64,000 nt of DNA from Paenibacillus sp. FSL A5-0031 (lineage in GTDB: Bacteria > Bacillota > Bacilli > Paenibacillales > Paenibacillaceae), in assembly GCF_001956295.1 (NCBI RefSeq), contig NZ_MRTD01000006.1:62001-126000 (forward strand). The letters run 5' to 3'. Shown one piece after another: positions 9,801 to 17,008 of the stretch. Position 1 is the stretch's first letter. Each line of letters starts with the position of its first letter. The notes below the pieces were generated by a model, which ran no database searches, was not told the DNA's origin, and saw only the letters and a list, made by a program, of their open reading frames with translations. The translations under genes and the position numbers were made by a program.

Positions 9801-10503
9801 ATACTTGACTCACTTTTGCTTTGTAAGCATCTACTTTGCTCGCGTCCAAAACGCCATTAGTTATGTAATCACTCCACACATTTGTTGAAGCCAAAGAGGA
9901 AACAATTTTCTTTTTGTTATACACAAACAGGAATGGCGCTTCAATTTTTTTCGCTGAGCCTTCTGAAATTACTGCGCCCTTGCTGTCTTTTTTCGTATAG
10001 CTAACGATATCTCCTGCAGGAAGTACTTCATCGAGGTTCGTTAAATATTTTTTGACCAGCTCGACATACGCTTCTGCAAAATCAAAAGTGTTGTTGCCGA
10101 CTTTGATTTCTTTCGTTTGCGTTTCCGCAATTTCTAGTGATTTGCCATCTAACCTTGTATCAAAGTTATAGATGGTTTTTACACCATATTGCTTTGCCAC
10201 CTGATTAATAAAGCCAATATTCGCTTGTGTTTTATCGCTCCAAGCTCCGCCAAACAACACAACATATGTGCCTTCGCTGTCAAAGAGATTAATAATATCT
10301 TCATACGTTACCGTTTGAAGAATATGGTTCTCATCATCCAAATGATCATACACATTATTAAAATAGTTATAATGGCTGGCGCCGCTATTTACTAGAGTTT
10401 CCGAAGCTGGATTGGCATTAACGATATTGGCAGCTGGCAAAATTAATAATGCAGCCAATATAAGAGCTAACCATCTTTTGGATGTATTAAATTGTAATTT
10501 CAT
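6829..10503 (-). CDS. Large S-layer-homology surface protein with tandem thioredoxin-like domains
   Basis: About 1224 residues, secreted and bound to the cell wall. Order: signal peptide (about 1-32); thioredoxin-like region 1 (about 60-230, TYVVLFGGAWSDKTQ) and region 2 (about 280-480, NYTILFGGSWCPNTQ); four repeats of about 75-95 residues beginning PTGLxxVxPT and containing DGxITGT...ALEYKL and GTYxVRxAxKxGY; a short Pro/Gly/Thr linker; a beta-rich region of about 190 residues; three C-terminal SLH domains that attach to pyruvylated secondary wall polymer. Only region 2 keeps one Cys of the redox motif. The second ATG (10503) has the better-spaced GAGG; 10509 is the alternative. Function beyond surface attachment is unknown. 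Confidence 0.85.
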   Translation of the reverse strand: MKLQFNTSKRWLALILAALLILPAANIVNANPASETLVNSGASHYNYFNNVYDHLDDENHILQTVTYEDIINLFDSEGTYVVLFGGAWSDKTQANIGFINQVAKQYGVKTIYNFDTRLDGKSLEIAETQTKEIKVGNNTFDFAEAYVELVKKYLTNLDEVLPAGDIVSYTKKDSKGAVISEGSAKKIEAPFLFVYNKKKIVSSLASTNVWSDYITNGVLDASKVDAYKAKVSQVFEGTTSFDTINRSNSIKAAFNRNGSIINKKETVIFDESDGELVFEHVTYHQLTKILESEGNYTILFGGSWCPNTQAAIKFINEYAKKNNIDKVYFWDTKLDSGISILDLNKDPNADPHNGIFFQTRDTNHPNANLYVDLINKYLPDIKTQYVKASNNVKYTNENGVEVIASKAQVPYLFQYNKDNKDADGNRAPILGHIELMYSWTNIQPDYVSSGLTGVNYNNYTNALKSLFARVEATPTGLTAVKPTSSDENDGQITGTKGKALEYKLESETDYKAVTGDAITNLVPGTYNVRYASKLGYNGPHTAGIPAAVSYKAGDAVNVVVPSFIQDQAAPTGLAGVAPTTSANNDGKITGTTTALEYKLSNSLSDYIRATEPSVTDLVYGTYDVRYAAKEGYRPSPKVEVVIPAYGEEAQEAPTGLTGVSPTTIANNDGQITGTTAALEYRLDGTDAYQAATEPAITGLAAGTYNIRFAAKPGFSASPAIDIVIKAFALQEQPEPSGLSGVAPTSSANDDGQITGTTTALEYKLSGAESYQAATAPSITGLSSGTYNVRFAAKEGYNAGAVLDVIVPNYVSPPAGGNNGPNPTPTPTPPAGGDDDGTAPTATITATTDAATGATVAKATAASITSLVELAKKAEAAGKTSVVELKVEATAQTKSVELSIPRKSFNEVASSTNAGVKANLGVGTVVFDAKAIESISNSAEAGDISIIITKVELTDEGKEALGDRPVYDFSVFAGTTQLTSFGGSNVQVSVPYSLKAGEDPNAVVVYYVTDAGSLETIRGKYNAGTGTVNFVTTHFSQYIVGYNKVSFKDVSDAAWYKDAVLFLAARSITTGTDEDHYSPNATVTRGQFIVLLLKAYGIEPNEKETANFDDAGNTYYTNYLGAAKRLGITKGVEGNTFDPNSKITRQDLFTLLYRALEVFGELPKAETNVAVSSFSDSAQIASYASDAFKVLVEGGIITGNNSKLSPKDVSTRAQVAQVLYNLLSK
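8083..9095 (-). repeat. Four tandem imperfect repeats inside the SLH protein gene
   Basis: Four units of roughly 220-290 bp encode the PTGL...GTYNVRFAAK...modules. On the plus strand each carries recognisable copies of GTAATTTGTCCATC (or close variants) and GCTTGTATTCAAG. The similarity at DNA level suggests expansion by recombination within the gene. Confidence 0.8.
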
Positions 10504-10598
10504 GTTCATTCCTCGTTTTCATCAAATTTTGTCGATGTGCCAAGTGTGAAATATGTATTCTCCACTAGTCGCTTCAAGATTTCGTGCAGGGAGCCGGC

Positions 10599-10624
10599 CA
10601 TAAGAGGCTGATCTGCCTCTTATG
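10599..10624. terminator. Inverted repeat downstream of the disordered-protein gene
   Basis: Perfect 10-bp arms CATAAGAGGC / GCCTCTTATG around TGATCT, 42 bp past the stop codon of the upstream minus-strand gene. There is no T run after it on the minus strand, so it may stabilise the 3' end rather than terminate transcription. Confidence 0.4.
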
Positions 10625-10665
10625 ACCCCCCCATTTCATAACTCATGAATACGTATTTCTTGTTT

Positions 10666-11397
10666 CTAGCAGATTTCTTCTTCCGTCGTCGATGGTGCTG
10701 GCTGTTGACCTTCGGAAGACGAAGAAGATGATGAGGATGAGGATGAAGCAGGAGCCTCTGAGGATGATGGTGCTTTCGGCTGTACCGTATCTTTTTTCAC
10801 GAATGAGACCGATTTAGATGGTTTCTTTTCTTCTTTCGCTGCTGGCTCCGCTGGTTTTTGTGTTTCTTCTTTCGCAGCAGGTGCCGCTGCTTTGGGCTCT
10901 TCTTTTACAACGGATGCAGCTTTAGGCTGGCTTTCTTCTTTCACTGTCGTTGCTGCTTTAGGCTGGACAGCTTCTTTCGGCTGTGTCGCTGTTTTTTCAA
11001 CCGATGTATTTGCTTTAGCCGCAGGCTCTTCCTTTGCTGCTGCCGCTTTAGCTGCAGGCGCCTCTTCCTTCTTATCAACAGCAAGAGTAACTTTGGATTT
11101 ATCTTCTTGTTTCGCATCTGCTTTTTCTGCTTCAGGTTTATTTGCCTCTATCGTGTCCGCCGTTTTTGGTTGCGGTTGTTTTTCGCCTTCTGCTGCAGCT
11201 GTGTTTACTTCTGATTTTTTCTCTGTGTCAGAAACGGTAATGATTTTGGATTGATTCTCTTCTTTTGCTTCGGTAACAATTGCAGCGTTGTCCTTCACTG
11301 CAGGCGCACCTTGTGCCTGTTTGGCAGATACGACAACATAGGTTAGGGCTGAGAAGGCTACTGTTGCAGAAATTAATGTTAGTGTTAGTTTTTTCAT
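10666..11397 (-). CDS. Secreted low-complexity Lys/Glu/Ala/Pro-rich protein
   Basis: 243 residues from the ATG at 11397 (MKKLTLTLISATVAFSALTY), which begins a clear signal peptide; an in-frame extension to 11472 would bury it. After residue about 35 the chain is charged and repetitive (KEEPAAKA, KEESQPKAA, KEEPKAAAPAA), then Ser-rich (about 14 consecutive Ser) and ends EEEIC with a lone C-terminal Cys. It is probably disordered and located in or across the wall; no enzymatic domain is seen. It is preceded by a 170-nt leader with a terminator-like hairpin, so expression is probably controlled after initiation. The large SLH gene follows in the same direction. Confidence 0.65.
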   Translation of the reverse strand: MKKLTLTLISATVAFSALTYVVVSAKQAQGAPAVKDNAAIVTEAKEENQSKIITVSDTEKKSEVNTAAAEGEKQPQPKTADTIEANKPEAEKADAKQEDKSKVTLAVDKKEEAPAAKAAAAKEEPAAKANTSVEKTATQPKEAVQPKAATTVKEESQPKAASVVKEEPKAAAPAAKEETQKPAEPAAKEEKKPSKSVSFVKKDTVQPKAPSSSEAPASSSSSSSSSSSEGQQPAPSTTEEEIC

Positions 11398-11451
11398 GAT
11401 TGTAAACATCCCTTTCGCTTCGCTCTTTGAGCTTTTTTGTTTTTTTTTGGA

Positions 11452-11501
11452 TAAAAAAAGGAGACCCAACAAGGCGCAGAACTGCGCTCCTATTGAATCT
11501 C
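11452..11501 (-). terminator. Terminator-like hairpin in the leader of the disordered-protein gene
   Basis: On the minus strand GAGATTCAA pairs with TTGGGTCTC (with G-U pairs), an inner GCGCAG/CTGCGC stem closes the structure, and a run of seven T follows. It lies between the promoter (11574-11602) and the start codon at 11397, so it looks like an attenuator. Confidence 0.65.
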
Positions 11502-11573
11502 TGGTGGTCCAGTAGATTATCTTCTTTTGTCATCCTACAAAATGGTTTTTCAACTCACTTTGAATATATTCCT

Positions 11574-11602
11574 ATATTATTCCTCAAAAACGACCCTGTC
11601 AA
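11574..11602 (-). promoter_or_regulatory. Consensus sigma-A promoter of the disordered-protein gene
   Basis: Minus-strand TTGACA (11602-11597), 17-bp spacer, TAATAT (11579-11574). Predicted transcription start near 11567, giving a leader of about 170 nt. Confidence 0.75.
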
Positions 11603-11653
11603 CGATTATTTAAATTTTTCCCATCGTTTTTGTCGGAATTAATTACAGTGACA

Positions 11654-12367
11654 CTAAAACGTCTGATTTTTATTTATTATTTTAAATTCCACCTTATGAT
11701 CATCGGTATGAATAAACTTCACAAGCAATGAAATTTTATGATCTGCGTTTATGCTGCTCCAGTAAAATTGAGCCGTTTCATCCATTGAATCAAATAAAGG
11801 AACCTCCAGCGGTTCACCTTCAAAAGATTTCAAAATACCATTTTCTTCACCTTTATAAGTGTGAATGCAATGACCTATCCCATTTGTAAAAGAGTCGTAA
11901 TGAAAGAAATGACGGATGCAAAATGACGGATCGTTTTGCCTTGTTTTCAAAATGGACAAGCTGTACGCAGCTGATTCAGTATCAATAATACCGGAAATAC
12001 GAGGTGTATAATGGGGAGCATCCGGTTCAAACTTTCTGCTTTTTAATGCAGCTTCAAACGTTTCTTTTTTGCCATAAGCTTCATAGATGGTTTCCGTCTG
12101 ATCTCCATTGGAAATGATATGCATCCCATTTATACTCTTTATCGGATCATAAATAATCAATGAAGGGTCCTCCATTTTTGCCGCATCATATGCTACGTTT
12201 CTTACAAACTGCTCATTACGCTCAAAGATTCGGTTGCGACTGTTCGCGCTTCTGCCCATTATCCAATACACTTGAACAAATTGTTTTCCTGACGGGCTCA
12301 TCCCCAAGATTATTGTTCTGCCAGGATACGGATTATTAAATAACTGATCTTCATAGGATTGCAACAT
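11654..12367 (-). CDS. purO: IMP cyclohydrolase, archaeal PurO-like family
   Basis: 237 residues. The N-terminal block NPYPGRTIILGMSPSGKQ / VQVYWIMGRSANSRNRIF is characteristic of the IMP_cyclohyd family founded on archaeal PurO, which closes FAICAR to IMP in the last step of purine synthesis. The ATG at 12367 has GAGGTG at good spacing; an in-frame GTG at 12373 would lie inside the ribosome site. A ZTP riboswitch plus terminator lies just upstream. ZTP/ZMP is the AICAR nucleotide that accumulates when formyl-folate is short, so the riboswitch supports a real purine role. Catalysis in bacteria is inferred from family membership; the canonical PurH is not in this window. Confidence 0.82.
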   Translation of the reverse strand: MLQSYEDQLFNNPYPGRTIILGMSPSGKQFVQVYWIMGRSANSRNRIFERNEQFVRNVAYDAAKMEDPSLIIYDPIKSINGMHIISNGDQTETIYEAYGKKETFEAALKSRKFEPDAPHYTPRISGIIDTESAAYSLSILKTRQNDPSFCIRHFFHYDSFTNGIGHCIHTYKGEENGILKSFEGEPLEVPLFDSMDETAQFYWSSINADHKISLLVKFIHTDDHKVEFKIINKNQTF

Positions 12368-12400
12368 GCTCACCTCAACCTTTTTATTTTATCTGAAAAT

Positions 12401-12432
12401 AAAAAAAGCATTTGATCATCGATCAAATACTT
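12401..12432 (-). terminator. Terminator expression platform of the ZTP riboswitch
   Basis: Minus-strand 12-bp stem (AAGTATTTGATC / GATCAAATGCTT) with loop GAT, then seven T. It begins at the 3' end of the aptamer, so ligand binding to the aptamer is expected to prevent its folding and allow transcription. Confidence 0.85.
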
Positions 12433-12504
12433 TGCCCAGGCGTACGACATATGAAATAGGTGCTCCCTCGTGGTCATCCACGTTTACGCCAGTTGCACCT
12501 ACCT
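12431..12504 (-). ncRNA. ZTP riboswitch (pfl motif) upstream of the purO-like gene
   Basis: The minus-strand RNA shows the conserved pieces in order: GCAACTGGCG, a GTGG-ATGA-CCAC hairpin, GAGGGAGCACCT that pairs back to AGGTGC at the 5' end, a variable linker, then CGCCTGGGCA at the 3' end. These are the hallmarks of the pfl motif, which binds ZTP/ZMP. A terminator follows at once. Regulation of an IMP cyclohydrolase, two steps after ZMP, fits the sensed metabolite. Confidence 0.92.
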
Positions 12505-12517
12505 AAAATTTACATTT

Positions 12518-12547
12518 ATTATAGTTCGATATCGCAAATGAAATCAA
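12518..12547 (-). promoter_or_regulatory. Sigma-A promoter of the ZTP-riboswitch transcript
   Basis: Minus-strand TTGATT (12547-12542), 18-bp spacer, TATAAT (12523-12518). The expected start near 12510 lies just before the aptamer's first helix. Confidence 0.65.
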
Positions 12548-12670
12548 GCTCTTTTACAGACTAGCTATGAAAGTTAAACGTATATTTTCTAACGAACTGT
12601 ATCGTGCTTATTATGCAGAAAACTAAGCGCTGCTGTATTCGCAAGCTATTATTTTAATTGTTGAACAATG

Positions 12671-12722
12671 AAAAAAGGGCTGTTCCAAAAGTAGAAAAAT
12701 CTACTTTCAGGACAGCCCTTCT
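12671..12722 (-). terminator. Intrinsic terminator of the second SLH protein gene
   Basis: Minus-strand stem AGAAGGGCTGTCC...GGAACAGCCCTTTTTT with an inner AAAGTAGA/TCTACTTT extension, ending in a T run, 13 bp past the stop codon. Confidence 0.88.
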
Positions 12723-12734
12723 CTTATTTAAACC

Positions 12735-13973
12735 TTATTTCACTTCAATTGATTTAACTGTGCCATTGTCGCCTTTTACTTGTACATATTGACCAACCTT
12801 CAGCTGCGAGGAGTCACCTGTGATGACTACACTTGGGTCAATGCTGAATGTAGTGACAACTGCCTGTGAGTTTTCATATCGAGTAATGAGAGAAACCGTC
12901 GTCAATTTCGCCTGATTGTTGAACGTTAATGTATTAATAATTCCGTTCTCCGAGAAAGCTGTACTAACAGGAGCCGACTTCGTTACTTCAATAAATACGA
13001 TACGATTGAGATAAGTACGAACGAGTACCTCATCACCTGCTCGGAGTGAGCTCACTGGCGATTTTTTATCTTCTCGGAAAATAAACACATTCGAGTCTAA
13101 TGCTAGTGAAACCTCCGTGTTATCTCCTTTAACAACCGTCAGCTTGCCATCAGCAGGAGCTGCTTTTAGCTTGCCGGTAATGGCTTGTGCGTCATGATTA
13201 GGCATTTCCGTATCTGTACGATCGAGAAGCGCTGCCAGCTCTGCACGGGTTACTGGTTGATTAGGACGGAACGTTTTTCCATTCTTATCATTGTAGCCGG
13301 TAATAATGCCTTTCTTCAAAGCAAGAGCAACATAACCTACAGATCCAGCAGGGATCTCTTTTGCATCCTTAAAGTCAAGCTTCGTATTGTTGAGCGCCTT
13401 CGCTTCGTCTTCCAGTTTAAGCGCTTTTACGAGAAGAATCGTAGACCATAGTCTTGTCGCGTTTGCTTCCGGTTTCACTTCCGATTCAGTCTCAGAGAAT
13501 AGATCATTCTCCAGCGCTACTGCAACGTAACCAACAGCCCATGGGTATTTTTTTGCGATTTTATCCCCGTCATTAAATTGCAAATCCGTTTTCATTTTAT
13601 CTGCTGATTCCGCTTGTGAGCGAAGACCCATCAATCTGACAGCAGCAGTCAAGGTTTCAATACGGTTGATTTTCTGATTAGGCTTAAATGTACCATCCTC
13701 GTAGCCAGTAAATACGCCCTTCGACGCTAGCCGCATAATGTATTCCATAGCCCACTTCAGATCGTCCTCATCTTGGAATTGCCATGTTACTTTATGTTTA
13801 TCGTCCTTGTCATACTTGTCATCCTTGTCCTCATGGCGGCCTTTATCATCATTACGATCCCCACCATGCCCTTTGCCTTTACCGCCATCTGCAAAAGCTG
13901 ACGTCGCACCGCCTGCAAGCATTAGCAGCGCAAGCGAAGAAATTGCTGTCTTTTTCCACATTGTTTGTTTCAT
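12735..13973 (-). CDS. SLH-domain surface protein with charged N-terminal linker
   Basis: 412 residues from ATG 13973. Signal peptide (about 1-28, ending TSAFA), then a His/Asp/Lys-rich segment (GGKGKGHGGDRNDDK, DDKYDKDDKHK), then three SLH domains (about 60-260: YIMRLASKGVFTGYEDGTFKPNQKINR, YVAVALENDLF, YVALALKKGIITGYNDK...FRPNQPVTRAE). The C-terminal 150 residues form beta-rich modules (ITGKLKAA, VLVRTYLNRIVFIEV) of unknown role. SLH domains here are N-terminal, opposite to the larger SLH protein. The ribosome site AAGGAG is 13 bases from this ATG, so the exact start is uncertain; a TTG one codon upstream fits better. The protein presumably binds the wall polymer. Confidence 0.82.
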   Translation of the reverse strand: MKQTMWKKTAISSLALLMLAGGATSAFADGGKGKGHGGDRNDDKGRHEDKDDKYDKDDKHKVTWQFQDEDDLKWAMEYIMRLASKGVFTGYEDGTFKPNQKINRIETLTAAVRLMGLRSQAESADKMKTDLQFNDGDKIAKKYPWAVGYVAVALENDLFSETESEVKPEANATRLWSTILLVKALKLEDEAKALNNTKLDFKDAKEIPAGSVGYVALALKKGIITGYNDKNGKTFRPNQPVTRAELAALLDRTDTEMPNHDAQAITGKLKAAPADGKLTVVKGDNTEVSLALDSNVFIFREDKKSPVSSLRAGDEVLVRTYLNRIVFIEVTKSAPVSTAFSENGIINTLTFNNQAKLTTVSLITRYENSQAVVTTFSIDPSVVITGDSSQLKVGQYVQVKGDNGTVKSIEVK

Positions 13974-14085
13974 CAAGAAAGCCACACTCCTTTTTCGATT
14001 GCGGGTTTTGCCGCATTTTTTACCTTCGCCCATACGTTTCGGGAGAGGCAGATCGATTTAAGAGGGTGGCTTTCAAAATAAATTT

Positions 14086-15504
14086 TTATGATTGTTCCTT
14101 ATCGGCCTCGCGTTTCGCTTTCAACCACTTAGGAGCACCTTTGTTTTTACCTTCGCGCTTTCGCTCCACTTTCTTAGGAGCAGGCTTCGCTGCCGGCTTT
14201 GGTTTCGGCGGAGCAGTTACTGCTTTCGTCTCTACAAGCTTCGTTTGTTTCGGAGCAGCAATTGCACTTTTATTCTCTACAGCTCGCTTCGTTTGCAACG
14301 CTTCTGAGCGATCTGCAAGCTTGGCTTCATGACGAGCAGCAAACGGTTTTGTTGCTTCTCGCAGCTCTTCCTCGCTAAGAAGCTTTCCTCTAAACATCGT
14401 CCGTTCTGTCAATTCGATGCCCAGCTGCTTACGGAATTTCTCCATAATAAACAGCTCCTGCGGCGTGACAATGGAAACGACTGTACCGGGACGCCCCATA
14501 CGGCCCGTGCGTCCTGCACGATGCACATAATGATCCGCATCCGATGCAGGATCAAGCTGAATGACGAGCGGCAGACCTTCAATATCAAGGCCTCTAGCCG
14601 CAACATCCGTAGCTAGCAGCAGCTGGCAGCGACCCTCGCGAAAACGTGTCAATGTTGCTGCACGGCGCTGTTTATCCGCATCCCCATACAAAGCCTCAAC
14701 AGTAAAGCCTTCATAACTTAGCTTCGATTCCCAGTTGGAAATGTTGTCGGTATCATTTAGGAAAAGCAGCGCAGAGGCTGGGTTCAGCAATCGAACAAGT
14801 CTTCTTGCCGTATCGGTTTTATCACGCTTATCGCTAACGATAAAATAATTATCGATCGTTTGTGATACGGTATGCTCCGGCGTAACCTGAATACGTTCCG
14901 GATTTTTCATCCAGCGTCCTTCAAAACGAGCCATTTGATCCGGATATGTCGCGGAGAAAAAAGCAATTTGGTGCTCTTTACCGACACTATGCAAAATGAT
15001 CTCTACCTCTTTTGTCGAGCCGAGCTGAAATACTTGATCTGCTTCATCAACTACAACATTTTTCACATCATTCAGCTTGAGCTTGCGCAGCTTAAGCAAT
15101 TCGTGAATTCGCCCTGGTGTTCCAATAACCAGCTGCGGGCGCAGCTTCAATTTCTCTACCTGCCGCTTTAATGCAGCTCCGCCAATCAATTGCTGAACGC
15201 GAATGTTCAGCGGCTCCGCGTACACTTCTGCTACACGAACAATTTGCATCGCAAGCTCCTGTGTTGGAGCCAAAATAATCGCTTGAATCGCGCTTGAATG
15301 CGAATTCAGCTTCTGAAGAAGCGGCAACAAATACGCAAGCGTTTTACCTGTGCCCGTCTGCGACCTCGCTGAAACGTCGCTTCCTCCAAGCAATATCGGA
15401 ATCGTATTTGCCTGTACATCCGTTGGTTCAATAATTCCATTTGCTGTGAGCTTATCCGACAGCAGTTCATTAATTCCAATTTCATACCATGTGTGCTTAC
15501 TCAT
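14086..15504 (-). CDS. DEAD-box ATP-dependent RNA helicase
   Basis: 472 residues with the full motif set: Walker A SQTGTGKT (48-55), PTQELA (80-85), TPGR (129-132), DEAD (153-156), SAT (184-186), and in the second RecA domain ATDVAARGLDIEGL and HRAGRTGR. The last 100 residues are a basic Lys/Pro/Ala-rich tail (KPKPAAKPAPKKVERKREGKNKG) that probably adds RNA affinity. Such helicases remodel ribosomal or messenger RNA, often at low temperature. Of Bacillus paralogues it may be nearest to YfmL or CshB, but I do not name it. Start follows GAGAGG. Confidence 0.94.
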   Translation of the reverse strand: MSKHTWYEIGINELLSDKLTANGIIEPTDVQANTIPILLGGSDVSARSQTGTGKTLAYLLPLLQKLNSHSSAIQAIILAPTQELAMQIVRVAEVYAEPLNIRVQQLIGGAALKRQVEKLKLRPQLVIGTPGRIHELLKLRKLKLNDVKNVVVDEADQVFQLGSTKEVEIILHSVGKEHQIAFFSATYPDQMARFEGRWMKNPERIQVTPEHTVSQTIDNYFIVSDKRDKTDTARRLVRLLNPASALLFLNDTDNISNWESKLSYEGFTVEALYGDADKQRRAATLTRFREGRCQLLLATDVAARGLDIEGLPLVIQLDPASDADHYVHRAGRTGRMGRPGTVVSIVTPQELFIMEKFRKQLGIELTERTMFRGKLLSEEELREATKPFAARHEAKLADRSEALQTKRAVENKSAIAAPKQTKLVETKAVTAPPKPKPAAKPAPKKVERKREGKNKGAPKWLKAKREADKEQS

Positions 15505-15529
15505 TTTTAATCCTCTCTCATTTAAACCT

Positions 15530-16303
15530 TTATTTTCGATTTAACATACCGCCGAATAGCCGATCAATGGTTCGCGGCAGCAATTGATATAGTTTAATAC
15601 CAAAAGCTGCGGTTTTCGGCAGGTCAAGCTCGGCTTTTCTCCGCTCGATTAAACGAATGATTTTTTTGACTACATATTCTGGCTTCATCATAAACCAATT
15701 AACATTTTTCACGTAAGAGCCGGAAGGATCAGCCAGCGAGAAAAAAGGCGTATCAATTGGACCTGGATTAACCGCAGATACCTGAATTCCCTGCTCCCGA
15801 AGCTCCATGCGAAGCGCATTAGTAAAGCCAAGCACAGCATGCTTTGTGGCTGTGTAGCTGGTTGATTTGGCAGTGCCTATTTTGCCTGCTAAAGATGCTA
15901 TGTTTACAATATGTCCGCTTCCTTGCTTCACCATATGAGGAACAACTGCCTTCGTGCAGCGTACGATGCCTAGGTAGTTCGTGTCCATCATTTGCTCAAA
16001 GCTTTCCACATTCATGCTCATAAAATTCTCGAATTTGCCGTAGCCAGCGTTGTTCAGCAATACATCTATTTTACCATATTCCGCAATGACAGCTTCTACT
16101 GTTCGCTTCACCTGTTCATTATCGGTCACGTCCATCTGATAGAACGAGCTTTTCCCCTTTATGGCAGCGGAAATCTCCTTTAGCTTTGAGATGTTGCGTC
16201 CAGTCAAAACGGGGATCGCCCCCCGCTCAGCCAGCATTTTAGCCATTAACGCTCCGATTCCGCTTGATGCACCGGAGATGAAAATCACTTTGCCTCTTAA
16301 CAT
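15530..16303 (-). CDS. Short-chain dehydrogenase/reductase (SDR)
   Basis: 257-residue classical SDR: NAD(P)-binding SGASSGIG (10-17), NNAGYG, catalytic Ser followed by YTATK (YxxxK), and PGPIDTPFF. It would oxidise or reduce a carbonyl/hydroxyl group with NAD(P)H. The C-terminal extension (IRLIERRKAELDLPKTAAFGIKLYQLLPRTIDRLFGG) resembles SDRs acting on lipid-like substrates, but the substrate is unknown. It sits between the DEAD helicase and the CheX gene in the same direction and is separated from the latter by a terminator. Confidence 0.9.
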   Translation of the reverse strand: MLRGKVIFISGASSGIGALMAKMLAERGAIPVLTGRNISKLKEISAAIKGKSSFYQMDVTDNEQVKRTVEAVIAEYGKIDVLLNNAGYGKFENFMSMNVESFEQMMDTNYLGIVRCTKAVVPHMVKQGSGHIVNIASLAGKIGTAKSTSYTATKHAVLGFTNALRMELREQGIQVSAVNPGPIDTPFFSLADPSGSYVKNVNWFMMKPEYVVKKIIRLIERRKAELDLPKTAAFGIKLYQLLPRTIDRLFGGMLNRK

Positions 16304-16349
16304 CCATCATCACCCATTTACAATTTTACTTGATTGGTATTGCAGACGC

Positions 16350-16371
16350 AAAAAAAGCTCCCTAAGGAGCC
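16350..16371 (-). terminator. Intrinsic terminator of the cheX-like gene
   Basis: Minus-strand GGCTCC-TTA-GGGAGC followed by seven T, 9 bp past the stop of the CheX-like gene. Confidence 0.85.
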
Positions 16372-16380
16372 ATTTCTATG

Positions 16381-16842
16381 CTAAGATGCGATTAAAACTT
16401 GGATGTCGAGTTCTCCTATGCCTTCCATTATCAGTGGAATCGTCAACGCTTTTTGTGCGGTGAAGCCAGCTGATTGAGCAGACTGGATAACCTTCGGCGG
16501 TGTAATATCTACTCTCACCCCTTGATTAAACAGCATCGTACTCGCATTTCCGCTAATCATATTGCCAAGCTCAGAAATAGCACTCTTCACGATTTCGTCG
16601 ATTTCAGAAATTACGTATCCGCCCATCATCGCAGAAACCATTTTCATAGCTACCTCTTCGCTAAGCCCGAATACAATGTCACCGTTCATCTGTCCGTTGA
16701 GCCCAATTTGAATCCAAATATAGTTCTCTACAAACTTGATATCCTTGAGACCTAGTTCTCCAGTCGCTGGACGTATTTGAACGACTTGCTCAATCACGAT
16801 TTTTGCAGATTCAAGAAACGGGTTAATGTACTCTGCCTTCAT
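16381..16842 (-). CDS. cheX: CheX-like chemotaxis phosphatase
   Basis: 153 residues matching the CheX/CheC/FliY fold. The segment SAISELGNMISGNAS carries the Glu and Asn of the family ExxN active site, used to dephosphorylate CheY-P and reset the chemotaxis signal. The remaining beta-strands (YIWIQIGLNGQMNGDIVFGL, ELDIQVLI) fit the family. There are no other chemotaxis genes beside it, common for stand-alone cheX. A GGAG site lies about 12 bases upstream of the ATG. Confidence 0.85.
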   Translation of the reverse strand: MKAEYINPFLESAKIVIEQVVQIRPATGELGLKDIKFVENYIWIQIGLNGQMNGDIVFGLSEEVAMKMVSAMMGGYVISEIDEIVKSAISELGNMISGNASTMLFNQGVRVDITPPKVIQSAQSAGFTAQKALTIPLIMEGIGELDIQVLIAS

Positions 16843-17008
16843 AATGAAGATACGCTCCTTTTCGACAAAATTCGCGCTTTGTCTTGTTTAATTTATATTA
16901 TACTTAATTCACTAGGACAAGTATACTATAAATAAAATATATGTATCTTTAGAACTATATTTTAAAACGAAATCTGTAGAATATTGATAGGAATGGAGGT
17001 CCTCTTCT

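Noticed and set aside
11502..11567. Known riboswitch aptamer in the leader of the disordered-protein gene
   Set aside because: I could not match conserved blocks of c-di-GMP, c-di-AMP, SAM, purine, preQ1, fluoride or T-box elements; only the terminator is clear.
13784..14332. 182-codon plus-strand open frame spanning the SLH and helicase genes
   Set aside because: Antisense to two well-supported genes, composition typical of a reversed frame, no ribosome site.
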